Below are positions 33,628-45,584 of a stretch of 64,000 nucleotides of DNA, piece after piece; the stretch's first letter is position 1, and every line of letters starts with the position of its first letter. Under the pieces are notes generated by a model. The model worked only from the letters and a program-made list of their open reading frames with translations, did not search any database and was not told where the DNA came from. Source of the stretch: an uncultured Lachnospiraceae bacterium (GTDB taxonomy: Bacteria; Bacillota; Clostridia; Lachnospirales; Lachnospiraceae); the NCBI GenBank assembly GCA_902786515.1, contig CADADA010000003.1, positions 62,001 through 126,000 of the forward strand, read 5' to 3'. Both the position numbers and the translations under genes were made by a program.

Positions 33628-36345
33628 ATGGCAGCAACCGGAAATGCAAAGACTGCCCGTGCGAATGTCTCTGGTGTGAAGTCTAAAGGAGTACAAAAGA
33701 CGAAGGCCAAGACAGGTGCAGGAAGCAGTAAAAAAACAACTTCAAAAGCAAAAGTATCAGCCGGAGAATTGAAAGAACCGATTGTGAAAAAAAGTCAGTA
33801 TGACAATAAAGAAGCCGCACGCAGGATGGAGATAAAATTATGGAGTTCTTTAGCGGTTACCGCAATTCTGGAGCTTAGTAATTTTGGAATAATGGGAATA
33901 GTTGGCGACTTTTTCAGCCGTATAATGTTTGGAATGTTTGGATTATTTGCATATATTTTCCCGATACTTTTATTTATCGGATATATGTTCCTTATGGTTA
34001 ATGCAAAAAATTCCAAAGCAGTGATGAAGGTTACTGCGTCAGGCTTACTTTTTTTGATGATGTGTACCATGGCACAGCTTATTGCGACAGGAAATGACAG
34101 GATTGAATTCTTTAAAGTCTGTGCGAGGGAAAAAGCAGGTGGAGGCTGGTTCGGTGGAATGATTGGAACCGGACTTGCATCAGTGCTTGCAATTCCCGGT
34201 GCAGTGATTATCATTCTTGCAATAATGATAATATGTCTTATTGTTATCACTGAAAAATCATTTGTCGGTGGAATCAGGAAAGGATACGAAGCTACTAAGG
34301 ATAATATAGACAGAATAAAAAATGACAGCGAGATGTACTACAACTCAATAGAAAAAGAAAAGAGATACAATAAAAAGGCGAGAGGTATCATTAACTATGA
34401 ATTTAAAAATCCAAAGCATGTTGATGAAAATATGCATGAGATTCATAGTGTATACCGTGGACCTATAAAACAGGAAGATATAAAGACTGAAGAAATAAAG
34501 CAGGAAAAAGAAGATGAACCTGAAGAAATCAGGGTAGTTGAGCGCGAGATTTACGAGCTGCCTGCCCGTACTAAACTCACGAAGACAGCTGAGGTAAAAG
34601 AAGAACAAAATGTTCAGACTCCACCTGCCATGGAGGAGGAAAGGGATGAAAACGAACCTTTTGTTCCAAAAGAAAAGATAGAAGTGAGCAAAGCGGCAAA
34701 GAGTATTATGAACAGGCCGGCTTTTACAGGTACAGCACCTGTTAAGAAAGAACCGGAATCGACGTCAAACATACCTAAGGCACCTGATGTTTCAAAGGGA
34801 GTCATGACTGCCGGGGAAGCCGGTGAGGTAAAAAATGTTACCGGACCGAAGAAGAAAATATTCAGATATGAGTTCCCACCGTTAAGTCTTTTAAAGAAAG
34901 GCAATGTAAGAAAAAATACTGGAAGAACGTCGGGGTTAAGTGACACGGCTATGAGACTTCAGGAAATACTTAAGACGTTTGGTGTCAATGCAAGTGTTAC
35001 AAATGAAAGCAGGGGACCATCCGTTACAAGGTATGAGTTGCAGCCGGAGCTGGGAACTAAGGTAAGTAAGATAACTTCTCTTACAGATGATATCAAGTTG
35101 AATCTTGCTGCGGCTGATATAAGAATCGAAGCACCTATACCTGGAAAGGCGGCTGTGGGAATAGAGGTTCCTAATGATACTAGAGAACCGGTATTTTTAA
35201 GAGATTTACTGGAATCACAGGAACTTAAGAATAATCCGTCAAAGCTGGCATTTGCAGCAGGTATGGATATAGCGGGAAATGTTGTCGTTGCGGATATTGC
35301 AAAAATGCCCCATATGCTGATTGCAGGAACAACCGGTTCCGGAAAATCAGTATTTACCAATTCTATATTGCTGAGTATTCTTTTCAGGGCAGACCCTACC
35401 GAAGTCAAGCTGATTATTGTAGACCCGAAGGTAGTAGAATTTGGTGTATATAACGGAATACCGCATCTTCTGACACCTGTAGTAACTGACCCTAAAAAAG
35501 CTGCAGGAGCTTTGGCATGGGCAGTTCAGGAAATGCAGGACAGATATGAAAAGTTTGCAGAGCTTGGCGTCAGGGATGTAAAGGGATATAATGCAAAGAT
35601 TAAAGATATAGAAGTTAAAGAGGATGAAGTACCTCCACAGAGGATGCCGCAGATTCTGATTATTATAGATGAGCTGGCAGACCTTATGATGGTTGCGGCA
35701 AAAGAAGTGGAGAGTTCTATATGTCGTCTTGCACAGCTTGCAAGAGCAGCGGGAATACATCTTATTATAGCAACTCAGAGACCATCGGTTGATGTAGTGA
35801 CAGGACTTATTAAAGCAAATATACCGTCCAGAGTTGCATTACTGGTATCATCGGGTGTGGATTCAAGAACCATCATAGATATCAATGGTGCTGAAAAATT
35901 ACTTGGAAATGGTGATATGCTGTTCTATCCGTCGGGATATGTAAAACCGGTTAGACTGCAGGGAGCATTTGTCTCAGATGGAGAAGTCCAGTCAGTAGTT
36001 GAATTTATACTTTCACATACTGAGAAGGCTGAATACAATGAAGAAATAACGAAACAGTCTATCGGTGACACGGAGAACACTTCTGATACCACGGTAGATT
36101 TAAATGAAGATTCGAGAGATGCATATTTTGCTGAAGCCGGCAAATTTGTTATAGAAAAAGGTAAAGGCTCTACGAGTATGCTGCAGAGAATGTACAGAAT
36201 TGGATTTAACAGAGCTGCAAGGATTATGGATCAATTATATGAGGCCGGAGTTGTAGGGGATGAAGAAGGTACAAAACCTAGAAAAATACTTATGACACAG
36301 GAAGAATTTGAAGAATACCTGAAAAAGGAGGACATATCAAAATGA
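33628..36345 (+). CDS. ftsK: DNA translocase FtsK/SpoIIIE
   Basis: This septal DNA pump moves chromosome ends through the closing division septum or into the forespore. The 905 residues comprise a Lys/Thr/Ser-rich start, four transmembrane helices (about 70-210), an acidic and basic linker (about 215-415), the alpha/beta motor (about 430-810) with Walker [10 protein letters not shown] and Walker [13 protein letters not shown], and a C-terminal winged-helix gamma domain ([23 protein letters not shown]) that reads polar KOPS/SRS sequences. It overlaps fhs by four bases (ATGA). FtsK and SpoIIIE cannot be told apart by sequence alone. Confidence 0.95.
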   Translation: MAATGNAKTARANVSGVKSKGVQKTKAKTGAGSSKKTTSKAKVSAGELKEPIVKKSQYDNKEAARRMEIKLWSSLAVTAILELSNFGIMGIVGDFFSRIMFGMFGLFAYIFPILLFIGYMFLMVNAKNSKAVMKVTASGLLFLMMCTMAQLIATGNDRIEFFKVCAREKAGGGWFGGMIGTGLASVLAIPGAVIIILAIMIICLIVITEKSFVGGIRKGYEATKDNIDRIKNDSEMYYNSIEKEKRYNKKARGIINYEFKNPKHVDENMHEIHSVYRGPIKQEDIKTEEIKQEKEDEPEEIRVVEREIYELPARTKLTKTAEVKEEQNVQTPPAMEEERDENEPFVPKEKIEVSKAAKSIMNRPAFTGTAPVKKEPESTSNIPKAPDVSKGVMTAGEAGEVKNVTGPKKKIFRYEFPPLSLLKKGNVRKNTGRTSGLSDTAMRLQEILKTFGVNASVTNESRGPSVTRYELQPELGTKVSKITSLTDDIKLNLAAADIRIEAPIPGKAAVGIEVPNDTREPVFLRDLLESQELKNNPSKLAFAAGMDIAGNVVVADIAKMPHMLIAGTTGSGKSVFTNSILLSILFRADPTEVKLIIVDPKVVEFGVYNGIPHLLTPVVTDPKKAAGALAWAVQEMQDRYEKFAELGVRDVKGYNAKIKDIEVKEDEVPPQRMPQILIIIDELADLMMVAAKEVESSICRLAQLARAAGIHLIIATQRPSVDVVTGLIKANIPSRVALLVSSGVDSRTIIDINGAEKLLGNGDMLFYPSGYVKPVRLQGAFVSDGEVQSVVEFILSHTEKAEYNEEITKQSIGDTENTSDTTVDLNEDSRDAYFAEAGKFVIEKGKGSTSMLQRMYRIGFNRAARIMDQLYEAGVVGDEEGTKPRKILMTQEEFEEYLKKEDISK

Positions 36346-38012
36346 AGACAGATATCGAGATAGCACAGGAGGCAGTGATGCTGCCAATAAAAGAGGTAGC
36401 AGGTAAAGTAGGAATCACAGAGGATGATTTAGAGTTATACGGAAAATATAAAGCTAAGTTATCAGATGAATATTACGACAAAATCAAGGATAATGAGGAC
36501 GGTAAACTTGTTCTCGTAACAGCTATTAATCCGACACCGGCAGGAGAAGGAAAGACAACCATAACAGTTGGACTTGGTCAGGCACTTGGTAAATTGAACA
36601 AAAAATCTATTATCGCACTTAGAGAGCCTTCTCTCGGACCTTGCTTTGGTATCAAGGGAGGTGCTGCAGGAGGCGGATATTCACAGGTTGTGCCTATGGA
36701 AGATTTAAATCTGCATTTTACAGGAGATTTCCATGCCATTACATCAGCAAATAACCTTTTAGCGGCATTGCTTGATAACCACATCCAGCAGGAAAATGAA
36801 TTAAGAATCGATACCAGACAGATTGTATGGAAAAGATGTCTTGATATGAATGACCGTTCTCTGAGAAATATTGTAGTTGGTCTTGGAAGTAAAATGGACG
36901 GTTTTGTCAGAGAGGACCATTTTGTCATAACTGTCGCATCAGAAATAATGGCAATTCTCTGTCTGGCTTCTGACATGGAAGATTTGAAAGAAAGACTTGG
37001 TAAAATAATTGTTGCATATAATTTAGACGGAGAGCCTGTAACAGCGAAAGAATTAAAAGCTGTAGGTGCAATGGCAGCACTTCTTAAAGATGCCATAAAG
37101 CCGAATATCATCCAGACACTGGAACACACACCTGCACTCGTGCATGGCGGACCGTTTGCAAACATTGCACATGGATGTAACTCTGTAAGGGCTACAAAGA
37201 CTGCATTAAAGATGGCAGACATCGTAGTTACGGAAGCAGGCTTCGGTGCAGACCTCGGGGCTGAAAAATTCATGGATATCAAGTGCAGGCTGTCAGGACT
37301 TAAGCCGGATGCGGTAGTACTTGTTGCCACGATAAGAGCGTTAAAATACAATGGAGGAGTTCCGAAGGCAGAATTAAACAGCGAAAACTTAGAAGCACTC
37401 AAAAAAGGAATTGTCAATCTTGAAAAGCATATTGAGAATCTCCAGTTATATGGGGTGCCGGTAGTTGTGACACTTAACTCATTTATAACAGATACAGACG
37501 CAGAAGTAGAATTTGTAAAGAACTTCTGTGAAGAAAGAAATTGTGAGTTTGCACAGGCAAGAGTATGGGAAAAAGGTGGAGAAGGCGGAATTGAACTTGC
37601 AGAGAAAGTACTTAGTACACTCGAGAATAAAGAAAGTAAGTTTAAGACGTTATATCCTGATGAAATGTCGCTCGAAGATAAGGTAAATGAGGTTGCCACA
37701 AAGATTTATGGTGCAAAGGGAGTTACATACTCACCGGCAGCAAAGAAAGCAATGGATAAAATCACGTCTATGGGATTTGGAAAACTTCCTGTATGTATGG
37801 CAAAGACACAGTATTCACTGTCTGATGACCAGACAAAGCTTGGCAGACCTACAGACTTTGAAATCAATGTAAGAGAAGTGTACGTAAGTGCGGGTGCAGG
37901 ATTTGTAGTTGTAGTTACAGGCGCAATTATGACTATGCCGGGACTGCCAAAACAGCCGGCGGCTTACGGTATCGATGTAGATGAGACTGGAAATATTACC
38001 GGATTGTTCTAA
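36342..38012 (+). CDS. fhs: Formate-tetrahydrofolate ligase
   Basis: Fhs makes 10-formyl-THF from formate, THF and ATP. The 556-residue protein has the P-loop [19 protein letters not shown] (about 65-83), [27 protein letters not shown] and the [21 protein letters not shown]-terminal block. Length is standard. In anaerobic Clostridia it feeds one-carbon units into purine and fMet synthesis and the Wood-Ljungdahl pathway. The related folD and fmt lie 2.3 and 5.9 kb downstream. Confidence 0.97.
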   Translation: MKTDIEIAQEAVMLPIKEVAGKVGITEDDLELYGKYKAKLSDEYYDKIKDNEDGKLVLVTAINPTPAGEGKTTITVGLGQALGKLNKKSIIALREPSLGPCFGIKGGAAGGGYSQVVPMEDLNLHFTGDFHAITSANNLLAALLDNHIQQENELRIDTRQIVWKRCLDMNDRSLRNIVVGLGSKMDGFVREDHFVITVASEIMAILCLASDMEDLKERLGKIIVAYNLDGEPVTAKELKAVGAMAALLKDAIKPNIIQTLEHTPALVHGGPFANIAHGCNSVRATKTALKMADIVVTEAGFGADLGAEKFMDIKCRLSGLKPDAVVLVATIRALKYNGGVPKAELNSENLEALKKGIVNLEKHIENLQLYGVPVVVTLNSFITDTDAEVEFVKNFCEERNCEFAQARVWEKGGEGGIELAEKVLSTLENKESKFKTLYPDEMSLEDKVNEVATKIYGAKGVTYSPAAKKAMDKITSMGFGKLPVCMAKTQYSLSDDQTKLGRPTDFEINVREVYVSAGAGFVVVVTGAIMTMPGLPKQPAAYGIDVDETGNITGLF

Positions 38013-38026
38013 GGAGGTTTTGTAAT

Positions 38027-38869
38027 TTGAAAATTCAGTTTAGTAAAATGCATGGTACGGGAAATGACTATGTTTATGTGAATTGTTTCAAAGAAAAAAT
38101 AGCCAATCCGGAGGAACTGGCTATCAGGGTAAGTGACAGGCACTTTGGGATAGGTTCAGACGGTTTGATTCTGATATGTCCGTCAGACGTGGCAGATGTT
38201 AGGATGAGAATGTTCAATGCAGACGGTTCAGAAGGAATGATGTGCGGAAACGGAATCAGATGTGTTGCCAAGTACTCCTATGATTACGGATTGGTGGATA
38301 AGACAACGATAACGGTTGAGACGAAGAGTGGAATAAAGACACTTGATTTAACCGTAGAGGACGGAAAGGTTACTTACGTTGCGGTAGATATGGGTGAGGC
38401 TGTATTAAAACCTTCATTGATTCCGGTTCTGGATGATGGAGAGGATTTTGTGGCACGAACCATGACTGTTGGCGGAAAAGATTATCAGGTAACATGTGTG
38501 TCCATGGGAAACCCACATGCCGTAATTTTCACTGAAGGCATAGATGAGATGGAACTTGAAAAAATAGGACCGCTGTTTGAAAAAAATGAATTATTTCCGG
38601 AGCAGATAAATACAGAATTTGTTGAAGTGATAGATGAGCATACTTTAAAGATGAGAGTGTGGGAAAGAGGTTCCGGAGAGACTATGTCATGTGGTACTGG
38701 AACCTGTGCCGTGGCTGTAGCTTCTGTTTTAAACGGATATTGTAAAAAGGGAGAGGAAATCACGATAAAAATCCGTGGTGGTGAATTAAAGGATACATAT
38801 CTTTTGGATGGCAGAGTGCTTATGAAGGGAACGGCTTCTCATGTGTTTGATGGAGAGATTGAGATCTGA
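38027..38869 (+). CDS. dapF: Diaminopimelate epimerase
   Basis: DapF converts LL-DAP to meso-DAP for lysine and peptidoglycan. The 280-residue protein starts with TTG behind AAGGAGG. It begins KIQFSKMHGTGNDYVYVN; both catalytic cysteines are present, in DGSEGMMCGNGIRC (residue near 72) and SCGTGTCAVA (near 223). It lies 18 bp before murE, which places meso-DAP supply beside the enzyme that should use it. Confidence 0.96.
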   Translation: MKIQFSKMHGTGNDYVYVNCFKEKIANPEELAIRVSDRHFGIGSDGLILICPSDVADVRMRMFNADGSEGMMCGNGIRCVAKYSYDYGLVDKTTITVETKSGIKTLDLTVEDGKVTYVAVDMGEAVLKPSLIPVLDDGEDFVARTMTVGGKDYQVTCVSMGNPHAVIFTEGIDEMELEKIGPLFEKNELFPEQINTEFVEVIDEHTLKMRVWERGSGETMSCGTGTCAVAVASVLNGYCKKGEEITIKIRGGELKDTYLLDGRVLMKGTASHVFDGEIEI

Positions 38870-38887
38870 CAGGAAAGGGTGATGAGT

Positions 38888-40357
38888 ATGAAACTTGAAA
38901 AGATTTTAGAAAATATCAGTTATGAGGTTTTATCAGGTTCACTGGACGAAGATATAACAGATTTGGTATATGACTCAAGAAAAGCTGTGGAAGGAACTGC
39001 ATTTATATGTATAACCGGTGCAGTTACAGACGGTCATCAATATATAGAAAGTGCCGTTAAAAAAGGCACTAAGGTGATTATAGTAGAACATGAGGTTGAA
39101 AGAATCGAAGGAGTTACATACATCCGGGTAGAAGACAGCCGTCTTGCACTTGCATACATGTCACAGGCAATATTTGATTATCCTGCAAAAAAAATGATGG
39201 TTATCGGTCTTACGGGAACAAAGGGCAAGACGACCACAACATTTATGATAAAATCCATTTTGGAAAAAGCAGGAAAAAAGGTTGGAGTGATAGGTACACT
39301 TGGAGTATTTATGGAGGATACATATATTCAGACTCATAATACCACACCGGAATCTTATGATATCCAGTACTATTTTAACGAGATGGTCAAATTAGGATGC
39401 GAGGTTGTTGTAATGGAAGTGTCATCACAGGCGCTTAAGCTGAACAGGACAGCGGGTATTCAGTTCGATTATGCAATATACACAAACCTGTCTCCGGACC
39501 ATATCGGTGAAAACGAACACAAAGATATGGAAGAGTACTGCTATTGTAAAAGCCTTTTATTTAAACAATGTAAGCATGGAATCTTTAATATTGACGACGG
39601 ACACGCCGGGGATATGATGAAGGATGCTGCCTGCGATAAAACTACATATGGTTTCGATAAAAAGGCAGATTTATTTGCGGATAACGTGGAATACCTTACA
39701 CTGCCCGGATTTATTGGAATTGAATTTGATGCAGACGGAATAATAAAAGGCAGTGTCCGTGTAAATACACCCGGAAAATTTTCTGCATACAATGCCATGG
39801 CGGCCATGTGTGTAACGCATTTAGCAGGATGCAGCCTTGAAAATATGAAAGACGGTCTTAATGAAGTAGCTGTCAGGGGAAGAGTTGAACCGGTCAACAT
39901 ATCTGACAGATTCAGCCTTTTAATTGACTATGCACACAATGCAATGAGTCTTGAAAGTCTGCTGACGACGATAAGAGATTATGAACCGGGAAGGATTGTA
40001 TGCTTATTTGGATGTGGTGGAAACCGTTCAAAATACAGACGATATGAGATGGGAGAAATCTCAGGAAAATATGCGGATTTATCCGTTATAACGGCAGATA
40101 ATTCCAGATTTGAAAATGTGATGGATATTATCGAAGATATCAAAACGGGAATCCATAAAACAGATGGTAAATACGTAGTCATTCCCGACAGAAAAGAAGC
40201 TATTCGTTATTGCATAGAAAATGCGCAGGACGGAGATATTATCCTTCTGTGCGGAAAAGGACATGAAGATTATCAGGAAATCAATGGAGAAAGACGTCCG
40301 TTTGATGAGAGGGTAATTATCAAAGAGATTTTAAATGAACTCGGAAAGGAAGTATAA
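38888..40357 (+). CDS. murE: UDP-MurNAc-tripeptide synthetase MurE
   Basis: MurE adds the third residue of the peptidoglycan stem peptide in the cytosol. I chose ATG 38888, 9 bases after AAAGG; GTG 38879 and ATG 38882 are also in frame. The 489-residue protein has the Mur-ligase ATP loop [33 protein letters not shown] and a C-terminal domain with [14 protein letters not shown]. The substrate motif, usually DNPR in DAP-adding enzymes, reads DNSR (404-407). The arginine that holds DAP is kept but the proline is not. Location outside the dcw cluster, next to dapF, favours meso-DAP as substrate. Confidence 0.9.
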   Translation: MKLEKILENISYEVLSGSLDEDITDLVYDSRKAVEGTAFICITGAVTDGHQYIESAVKKGTKVIIVEHEVERIEGVTYIRVEDSRLALAYMSQAIFDYPAKKMMVIGLTGTKGKTTTTFMIKSILEKAGKKVGVIGTLGVFMEDTYIQTHNTTPESYDIQYYFNEMVKLGCEVVVMEVSSQALKLNRTAGIQFDYAIYTNLSPDHIGENEHKDMEEYCYCKSLLFKQCKHGIFNIDDGHAGDMMKDAACDKTTYGFDKKADLFADNVEYLTLPGFIGIEFDADGIIKGSVRVNTPGKFSAYNAMAAMCVTHLAGCSLENMKDGLNEVAVRGRVEPVNISDRFSLLIDYAHNAMSLESLLTTIRDYEPGRIVCLFGCGGNRSKYRRYEMGEISGKYADLSVITADNSRFENVMDIIEDIKTGIHKTDGKYVVIPDRKEAIRYCIENAQDGDIILLCGKGHEDYQEINGERRPFDERVIIKEILNELGKEV

Positions 40358-40358
40358 T

Positions 40359-41195
40359 ATGGCCACATTAATTGATGGAAAAAAAATATCTGCAGAGATA
40401 AAAGAAGAATTAAAAGAAAAGGTTGCAAAGCTTAAGGAAGAGGGAACGGAGATATCTCTTGCGGTAATTCAGGTGGGAAATGACCCGGCTTCAAGCGTAT
40501 ATGTAGGTAATAAAAAGAAAGCCTGTGAATTTATTGGAATTAAATCCGTTGCATATGAGCTTCCGGAAGAAACTACAGAAAAGGAACTTTTAGATATTAT
40601 TGATGAGCTTAACGGAAGAGAAGACATAAACGGAATACTTGTACAGCTTCCTTTACCTGCACATATCAATGAAGATAAGGTTATTGAAGCAATTGACAGC
40701 AGTAAAGATGTTGACGGATTCCATCCTATGAGTGTGGGTGCTTTATCTATCGGAAAGCCGGGATTTGTATCATGTACTCCGGCAGGTATTATACAGCTTC
40801 TTAAGAGAAGTAATATTGAGATTGCAGGAAAAGAATGTGTTATTGTGGGAAGAAGTAACATTGTCGGAAAACCTATGGCGATGCTTCTGTTGAGAGAAAA
40901 CGGAACAGTTACCGTTGCACATTCAAAGACGAAGGATTTAAAAGAAGTGACAAAGAGAGCTGATATTTTAGTAGTTGCTGTGGGAAAACCAAAATTCATA
41001 ACGGCAGATTATGTAAAAGAAGGCGCTGTTGTAATTGATGTTGGAATCCACAGAAATGAGAATAACAAATTATGCGGTGATGTGGATTTTGATTCAGTTG
41101 AGCCAAAGGCAAGTGCAATCACGCCTGTTCCGGGTGGAGTAGGTCCTATGACCATAGCGATGCTTATGTATAATTGTGTAAATGGAAGAATGTGA
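40359..41195 (+). CDS. folD: Bifunctional methylenetetrahydrofolate dehydrogenase/cyclohydrolase
   Basis: FolD interconverts 5,10-methylene-, methenyl- and 10-formyl-THF. The 278-residue protein (ATG 40359 behind GGAAGGAAG) has [23 protein letters not shown] with the catalytic lysine region, [41 protein letters not shown] and [14 protein letters not shown]. All are FolD signatures. It overlaps the priA start by a few bases and functions with fhs upstream and fmt downstream. Confidence 0.97.
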   Translation: MATLIDGKKISAEIKEELKEKVAKLKEEGTEISLAVIQVGNDPASSVYVGNKKKACEFIGIKSVAYELPEETTEKELLDIIDELNGREDINGILVQLPLPAHINEDKVIEAIDSSKDVDGFHPMSVGALSIGKPGFVSCTPAGIIQLLKRSNIEIAGKECVIVGRSNIVGKPMAMLLLRENGTVTVAHSKTKDLKEVTKRADILVVAVGKPKFITADYVKEGAVVIDVGIHRNENNKLCGDVDFDSVEPKASAITPVPGGVGPMTIAMLMYNCVNGRM

Positions 41196-43432
41196 AAATC
41201 GTGAAATATGCAAACGTCATCGTTGATATTACACATGAAAAATTAGACAAGACATTTCAATATAAAATCCCGGAGGAACTTGAAGATAAGATAACTCCAG
41301 GAGTGCAGGCGATAGTTCCGTTTGGCAAAGGTAACAGACCTATAAAATGTTATGTCATAGAAGTTACTGACAGACCGGAATATGACGAAAACCGGTTAAA
41401 GTATATACAGGATATTATACAGGGAAGCATTCCTATAGAAGCACAGTTAATAAAGGTTGCTGCATGGATGAGAAATTATTACGGCTCAACCATGAACAGG
41501 GCATTAAAGACTGTTATCCCTGTATCAAAAAAGGTAAGGGAAATAAAAAAAGAATATATAACACTTGCGGTTTCTGATGAGGATGCGAAAAAGCATATCA
41601 TGAAATTTGAAAATGATAAAAGGATGAAGTCAAGGGTACATCTTTTAGAAGAGCTTCTTAAATGTGAAAAGATACCGGCAGAAAAGACCGGAGTATCAAA
41701 AAGTGTTATACAGTCTTTAGAAAAAATGGGAATTATTTCCGTCTGTCATGATACTGTCTACAGGACGCCGGGGCACACCGCTAATGTAACAGAAAAAAAG
41801 GTATTATTAAACGAATGTCAGAAAAAAACAGCCGGAGATATTATAAGAGAAATTAATAATCCCTCAGGGAAAAGAACCCACATGATATTCGGTGTTACCG
41901 GCAGTGGCAAGACAGAAGTTTATATGGAATGTATTGACAGTGTGATTGCGGGTGGAAGACAGGCAATACTTCTGATACCTGAAATATCCCTGACATATCA
42001 GAACCTTAACCGGTTCTATCAGAGATACGGTGACAGGGTTTCTGTAATGAATTCCAGATTGTCCCAGGGTGAGAAGTATGACCGCTTCAAAATGGCAAAG
42101 GACGGAAAGATTGATATTATGATAGGTCCCAGATCGGCATTGTTTACCCCGTTTTCAAATTTGGGACTGATTATTATTGATGAGGAGCATGAAAATGCTT
42201 ATAAGGCGGAAAATATGCCGAAGTATCACGCAAGAGAAACGGCGATTATGAGAGCCGGTCTTACAGATGCAACCGTCATTTTGGGCTCGGCTACACCGTC
42301 AGTCGAGGCATTTTATAAAGCACAGGCGGGAGAATACATGCTCCACAAAATGACAAAGCGTGTCAATGATATGCCGATGCCCAAGGTTCATGTTGTGGAT
42401 TTAAGAGAAGAATTAAAATCAGGAAATAAAAGCGTTTTCAGTGTAAAGCTTGCAGAATTGATTGCGGACAGACTTAATAAAAAAGAGCAGACAATGCTTT
42501 TTGTCAACCGCAGAGGATATGCGGGCTTTGTATCATGCAGGTCATGTGGAAAAACCTTAAAATGTCCGCATTGTGATGTTTCTCTTACATATCACAAAAA
42601 AAACGGAGAGATAATGGAATGTCATTATTGTGGTTATAATACATATAAACCTCCCGTATGTCCTTCCTGTGGTTCGGGATATCTGAGTAAATTCGGAATC
42701 GGTACACAGAGTGTTCAGGAAAAGATAAAAACATTGTTTCCTGATGCTAGGGTATTGAGGATGGATATGGATACTACAAAAGGAAAGGAAGGGCATGAGA
42801 AGATATTATCAGCTTTTTCAAAAGGAGAAGCGGACATTCTTGTAGGGACACAGATGATAGTAAAAGGTCATGATATTCCCGGGGTAACTCTTGTTGGAGT
42901 CATTGCGGCTGATTTATCATTATATGCGTCAGACTACAGGGCAGCTGAAAAGACATTTGAACTGCTTACTCAGGCAGCAGGCAGGGCAGGAAGAGGAAAA
43001 GAGCCGGGAGAAGTAGTGATTCAGACTTATAATCCCGAAGAATATTCCATAACTGCTGCGGCAGAACAAAACTATGAGGAATTTTACAGGCAGGAGCTTA
43101 TATACCGGAAAATGATGAAATATCCTCCTGTATATAATATGGCGGCGATATTATTTTCATCTGAGAATGAAGCACTGTGTAAAAAATGTGCAGAAGACGT
43201 GGCGGCAAGGATTAATAATAGCAGATTAGAGGAAATGACTGTAATCGGAGCGACAAGAGCTTCCATTTCCAAAATAAATGATATATACAGGTATGTTATA
43301 TACATAAAACACAAAAGGTATGATATGCTTATTCATGTGAAAGATGGTGTTGAGAAATACATTGATATGGTTCAGACATATAAGAAATCCGTTAATGTTC
43401 AGTTTGATTTTACACCAATGGATTATTATTAG
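41192..43432 (+). CDS. priA: Primosomal protein N' (replication restart helicase PriA)
   Basis: PriA recognises stalled forks and reloads the replisome. The protein has about 746 residues: an N-terminal 3'-DNA-binding domain ([20 protein letters not shown]), Walker [11 protein letters not shown], the DEEH box, and a zinc-binding insertion with paired cysteines ([28 protein letters not shown]), then helicase motifs through QAAGRAGRG. The start is uncertain: GTG 41192 overlaps the folD stop, GTG 41201 gives [10 protein letters not shown], and ATG 41174 lies inside folD. Confidence 0.95.
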   Translation: MKIVKYANVIVDITHEKLDKTFQYKIPEELEDKITPGVQAIVPFGKGNRPIKCYVIEVTDRPEYDENRLKYIQDIIQGSIPIEAQLIKVAAWMRNYYGSTMNRALKTVIPVSKKVREIKKEYITLAVSDEDAKKHIMKFENDKRMKSRVHLLEELLKCEKIPAEKTGVSKSVIQSLEKMGIISVCHDTVYRTPGHTANVTEKKVLLNECQKKTAGDIIREINNPSGKRTHMIFGVTGSGKTEVYMECIDSVIAGGRQAILLIPEISLTYQNLNRFYQRYGDRVSVMNSRLSQGEKYDRFKMAKDGKIDIMIGPRSALFTPFSNLGLIIIDEEHENAYKAENMPKYHARETAIMRAGLTDATVILGSATPSVEAFYKAQAGEYMLHKMTKRVNDMPMPKVHVVDLREELKSGNKSVFSVKLAELIADRLNKKEQTMLFVNRRGYAGFVSCRSCGKTLKCPHCDVSLTYHKKNGEIMECHYCGYNTYKPPVCPSCGSGYLSKFGIGTQSVQEKIKTLFPDARVLRMDMDTTKGKEGHEKILSAFSKGEADILVGTQMIVKGHDIPGVTLVGVIAADLSLYASDYRAAEKTFELLTQAAGRAGRGKEPGEVVIQTYNPEEYSITAAAEQNYEEFYRQELIYRKMMKYPPVYNMAAILFSSENEALCKKCAEDVAARINNSRLEEMTVIGATRASISKINDIYRYVIYIKHKRYDMLIHVKDGVEKYIDMVQTYKKSVNVQFDFTPMDYY

Positions 43433-43450
43433 AAAGAAAGGAATTTTATT

Positions 43451-43939
43451 ATGGCAATTAGAAATATCAGGGAACTCGGAGACGATATCCTAAGAAAAAA
43501 ATGTCGTGAAGTAAAGGAAATAAATGATAGGACAAAAGACTTGATTGAGGATATGCTTGATACCATGTATGAGGCAAACGGAGTCGGTCTTGCAGCACCA
43601 CAGGTTGGAATATTAAAGAGAATAGTTGTTATTGACATAGGTGAAGGACCGGTAGTGCTTATTAACCCTGAGATACTTGAAACATCAGGTGAACAGACAG
43701 GAGGAGAGGGCTGCTTAAGCGTTCCGGGAAAAATTGCGGAGGTTACCAGACCGGATTACGTAAAAGTAAAGGCCTTAGATGAAGAAATGAATCCTTTTGA
43801 GATAGAAGGAACAGAGCTTATGGCGAGAGCACTTTGCCATGAGATAGACCATTTGGAAGGAAAAATGTATGTTGATATTGCAAATGGTCCGATAATGGAT
43901 TTGGAAGATTATGAGGAAGCAGAATCTGAAGAAGAGTAG
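43451..43939 (+). CDS. def: Peptide deformylase
   Basis: Def removes the formyl group from nascent proteins. The 162-residue metalloenzyme has all three motifs: [10 protein letters not shown] (G-phi-G-phi-AAPQ, about 43-52), EGCLSVPG (metal-binding cysteine) and HEIDHLEG (metal-binding histidines). It starts 18 bp after priA and is followed directly by fmt, the conserved def-fmt pair. Confidence 0.97.
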   Translation: MAIRNIRELGDDILRKKCREVKEINDRTKDLIEDMLDTMYEANGVGLAAPQVGILKRIVVIDIGEGPVVLINPEILETSGEQTGGEGCLSVPGKIAEVTRPDYVKVKALDEEMNPFEIEGTELMARALCHEIDHLEGKMYVDIANGPIMDLEDYEEAESEEE

Positions 43940-43953
43940 GAAGGAGGCTGTTT

Positions 43954-44889
43954 ATGAAAATTGTGTTTATGGGTACGCCTGATTTCGCTGTTCCTGTATT
44001 GGAAGCGTTGTGTGAAAATGGACATGAAGTAGCAGCTGTTGTTACCCAGCCTGATAAGCCTAAGGGGAGAGGCGGTAAGATGCAATTCTCTCCAGTAAAA
44101 CAGTGTGCAGGAGAAAAGGGTATCAGGGTATATCAGCCTGAAAGAGTAAGAAACGAAGAATTTAAAGCTGTACTTAAAGATATATGTCCGGACGTAATAG
44201 TTGTTGTGGCATTTGGTCAGATATTATCAAAGGATATTCTTGATATACCGAAATTCGGATGTATCAATGTGCATGCATCACTGCTTCCAAAATACAGAGG
44301 TGCGGCACCGATTCAATGGGCGATTATAGATGGAGAAAAGGAAACCGGAGTGACAACGATGCAGATGGATGAGGGACTTGACACCGGAGATATCCTGTTA
44401 AAAAAAGTTATTTCCATTGATGAAAAAGAGACAGGTGGAAGTTTGTTTGATAAGCTTTCACAGATGGGTAGAGATTTAATCATTGAGACGTTAGAAGTGG
44501 TAGAAAAAGGAACGCTGACACCTGAGAAGCAGAATGATGAAATGTCAAACTATGCAAAAATGCTTGATAAAAAAACAGGAAAAATTGATTTTTCAGAAAA
44601 AACAGCTGTAGAAATCGAAAGGCTTATAAGAGGTTTAAATCCATGGCCAAGTGCATATACAAAATTTGGTGATAAGACATTAAAAATCTGGGATGCAGAT
44701 GTTATAGATGAAAATGCTAAGGGTACTCCGGGAGAAATTGTAAACGTGACAAAAGATGAAATTCATGTTATGACAAAGCAGGGAGTGCTTGTGCTTAATG
44801 AGTTGCAGCTTGAAGGAAAAAAGCGAATGGATACTCTCAGCTTTTTAAGAGGATATCAGGTAAAGATTGGAGATAAGTTAGGAGGTTAA
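43954..44889 (+). CDS. fmt: Methionyl-tRNA formyltransferase
   Basis: Fmt uses 10-formyl-THF to formylate initiator Met-tRNA. The 311-residue protein has MGTPDFAVPVLEAL at the start, VVVAFGQILS, the catalytic NVHASLLPKYRGAAPI block, and MQMDEGLDTGDIL. The C-terminal OB-fold domain (about 205-311) binds tRNA. GGAGG lies just before the ATG. It forms a pathway with fhs, folD and def in this same stretch. Confidence 0.97.
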   Translation: MKIVFMGTPDFAVPVLEALCENGHEVAAVVTQPDKPKGRGGKMQFSPVKQCAGEKGIRVYQPERVRNEEFKAVLKDICPDVIVVVAFGQILSKDILDIPKFGCINVHASLLPKYRGAAPIQWAIIDGEKETGVTTMQMDEGLDTGDILLKKVISIDEKETGGSLFDKLSQMGRDLIIETLEVVEKGTLTPEKQNDEMSNYAKMLDKKTGKIDFSEKTAVEIERLIRGLNPWPSAYTKFGDKTLKIWDADVIDENAKGTPGEIVNVTKDEIHVMTKQGVLVLNELQLEGKKRMDTLSFLRGYQVKIGDKLGG

Positions 44890-44891
44890 TT

Positions 44892-45584
44892 ATGGCTTAT
44901 GATATAACATACTATCTGGTGCTTTTAGGAATTATATTTTCAATGATTGCATCGGCATATGTGAAGCTGACATTTAAACGTTATTCAAAGACAATAGCCA
45001 TTTCAGGACTTACGGGTGCGCAGGTTGCTGAAAAAATTTTAAGAAGCCAGGGGATTTATGACGTAGGAGTGGCATGGGTATCAGGCAGTCTTACTGACCA
45101 CTACAATCCGCAGACAAAAATGGTTAATTTATCAGATTCTGTACATTCAAGTTCAACTGTTGCAGCCATTGCTGTTGCGGCACATGAATGTGGACATGCG
45201 ATACAGCATGCCAAAGGATACGCACCACTTAATTTTAGAACAGCATTGTTTCCGGCTGCCAACTTTGGTTCCAGGGCATCATGGGTACTTGTGATGCTTG
45301 GATTAGTATTTAACATACCGGGTGCTGAACTTTTGATAGATGTGGGAATATTATGTTTTGTGTTTGCATTATTATTCCAGATTGTGACTTTGCCTGTAGA
45401 ATTTAATGCATCATCGAGAGCACTCGGGATTTTAAAAACATCGAATATCCTGCCGGGAGATGAGATGAAAAAGGCACGAAAAGTGCTTGTTGCAGCAGCT
45501 TTAACTTATGTAGCATCAGTTGCAGTTGCTTTGTTACAATTATTAAGACTTTTGGCACTTCGTGGAGGAAGAAGACGTGGGTAG
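44892..45584 (+). CDS. YugP-like membrane zinc metallopeptidase
   Basis: The 230-residue membrane protein belongs to the YugP/neutral zinc metallopeptidase family (Zn_peptidase_2). The zinc motif HECGH (HExxH) lies in AVAAHECGHAIQHAKGYAPL near residue 97. Transmembrane segments are at about 5-22, 125-145, 150-172 and 203-220. It begins two bases after fmt. The substrate of the family is not established. The last eight bases overlap the rsmB start. Confidence 0.9.
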   Translation: MAYDITYYLVLLGIIFSMIASAYVKLTFKRYSKTIAISGLTGAQVAEKILRSQGIYDVGVAWVSGSLTDHYNPQTKMVNLSDSVHSSSTVAAIAVAAHECGHAIQHAKGYAPLNFRTALFPAANFGSRASWVLVMLGLVFNIPGAELLIDVGILCFVFALLFQIVTLPVEFNASSRALGILKTSNILPGDEMKKARKVLVAAALTYVASVAVALLQLLRLLALRGGRRRG

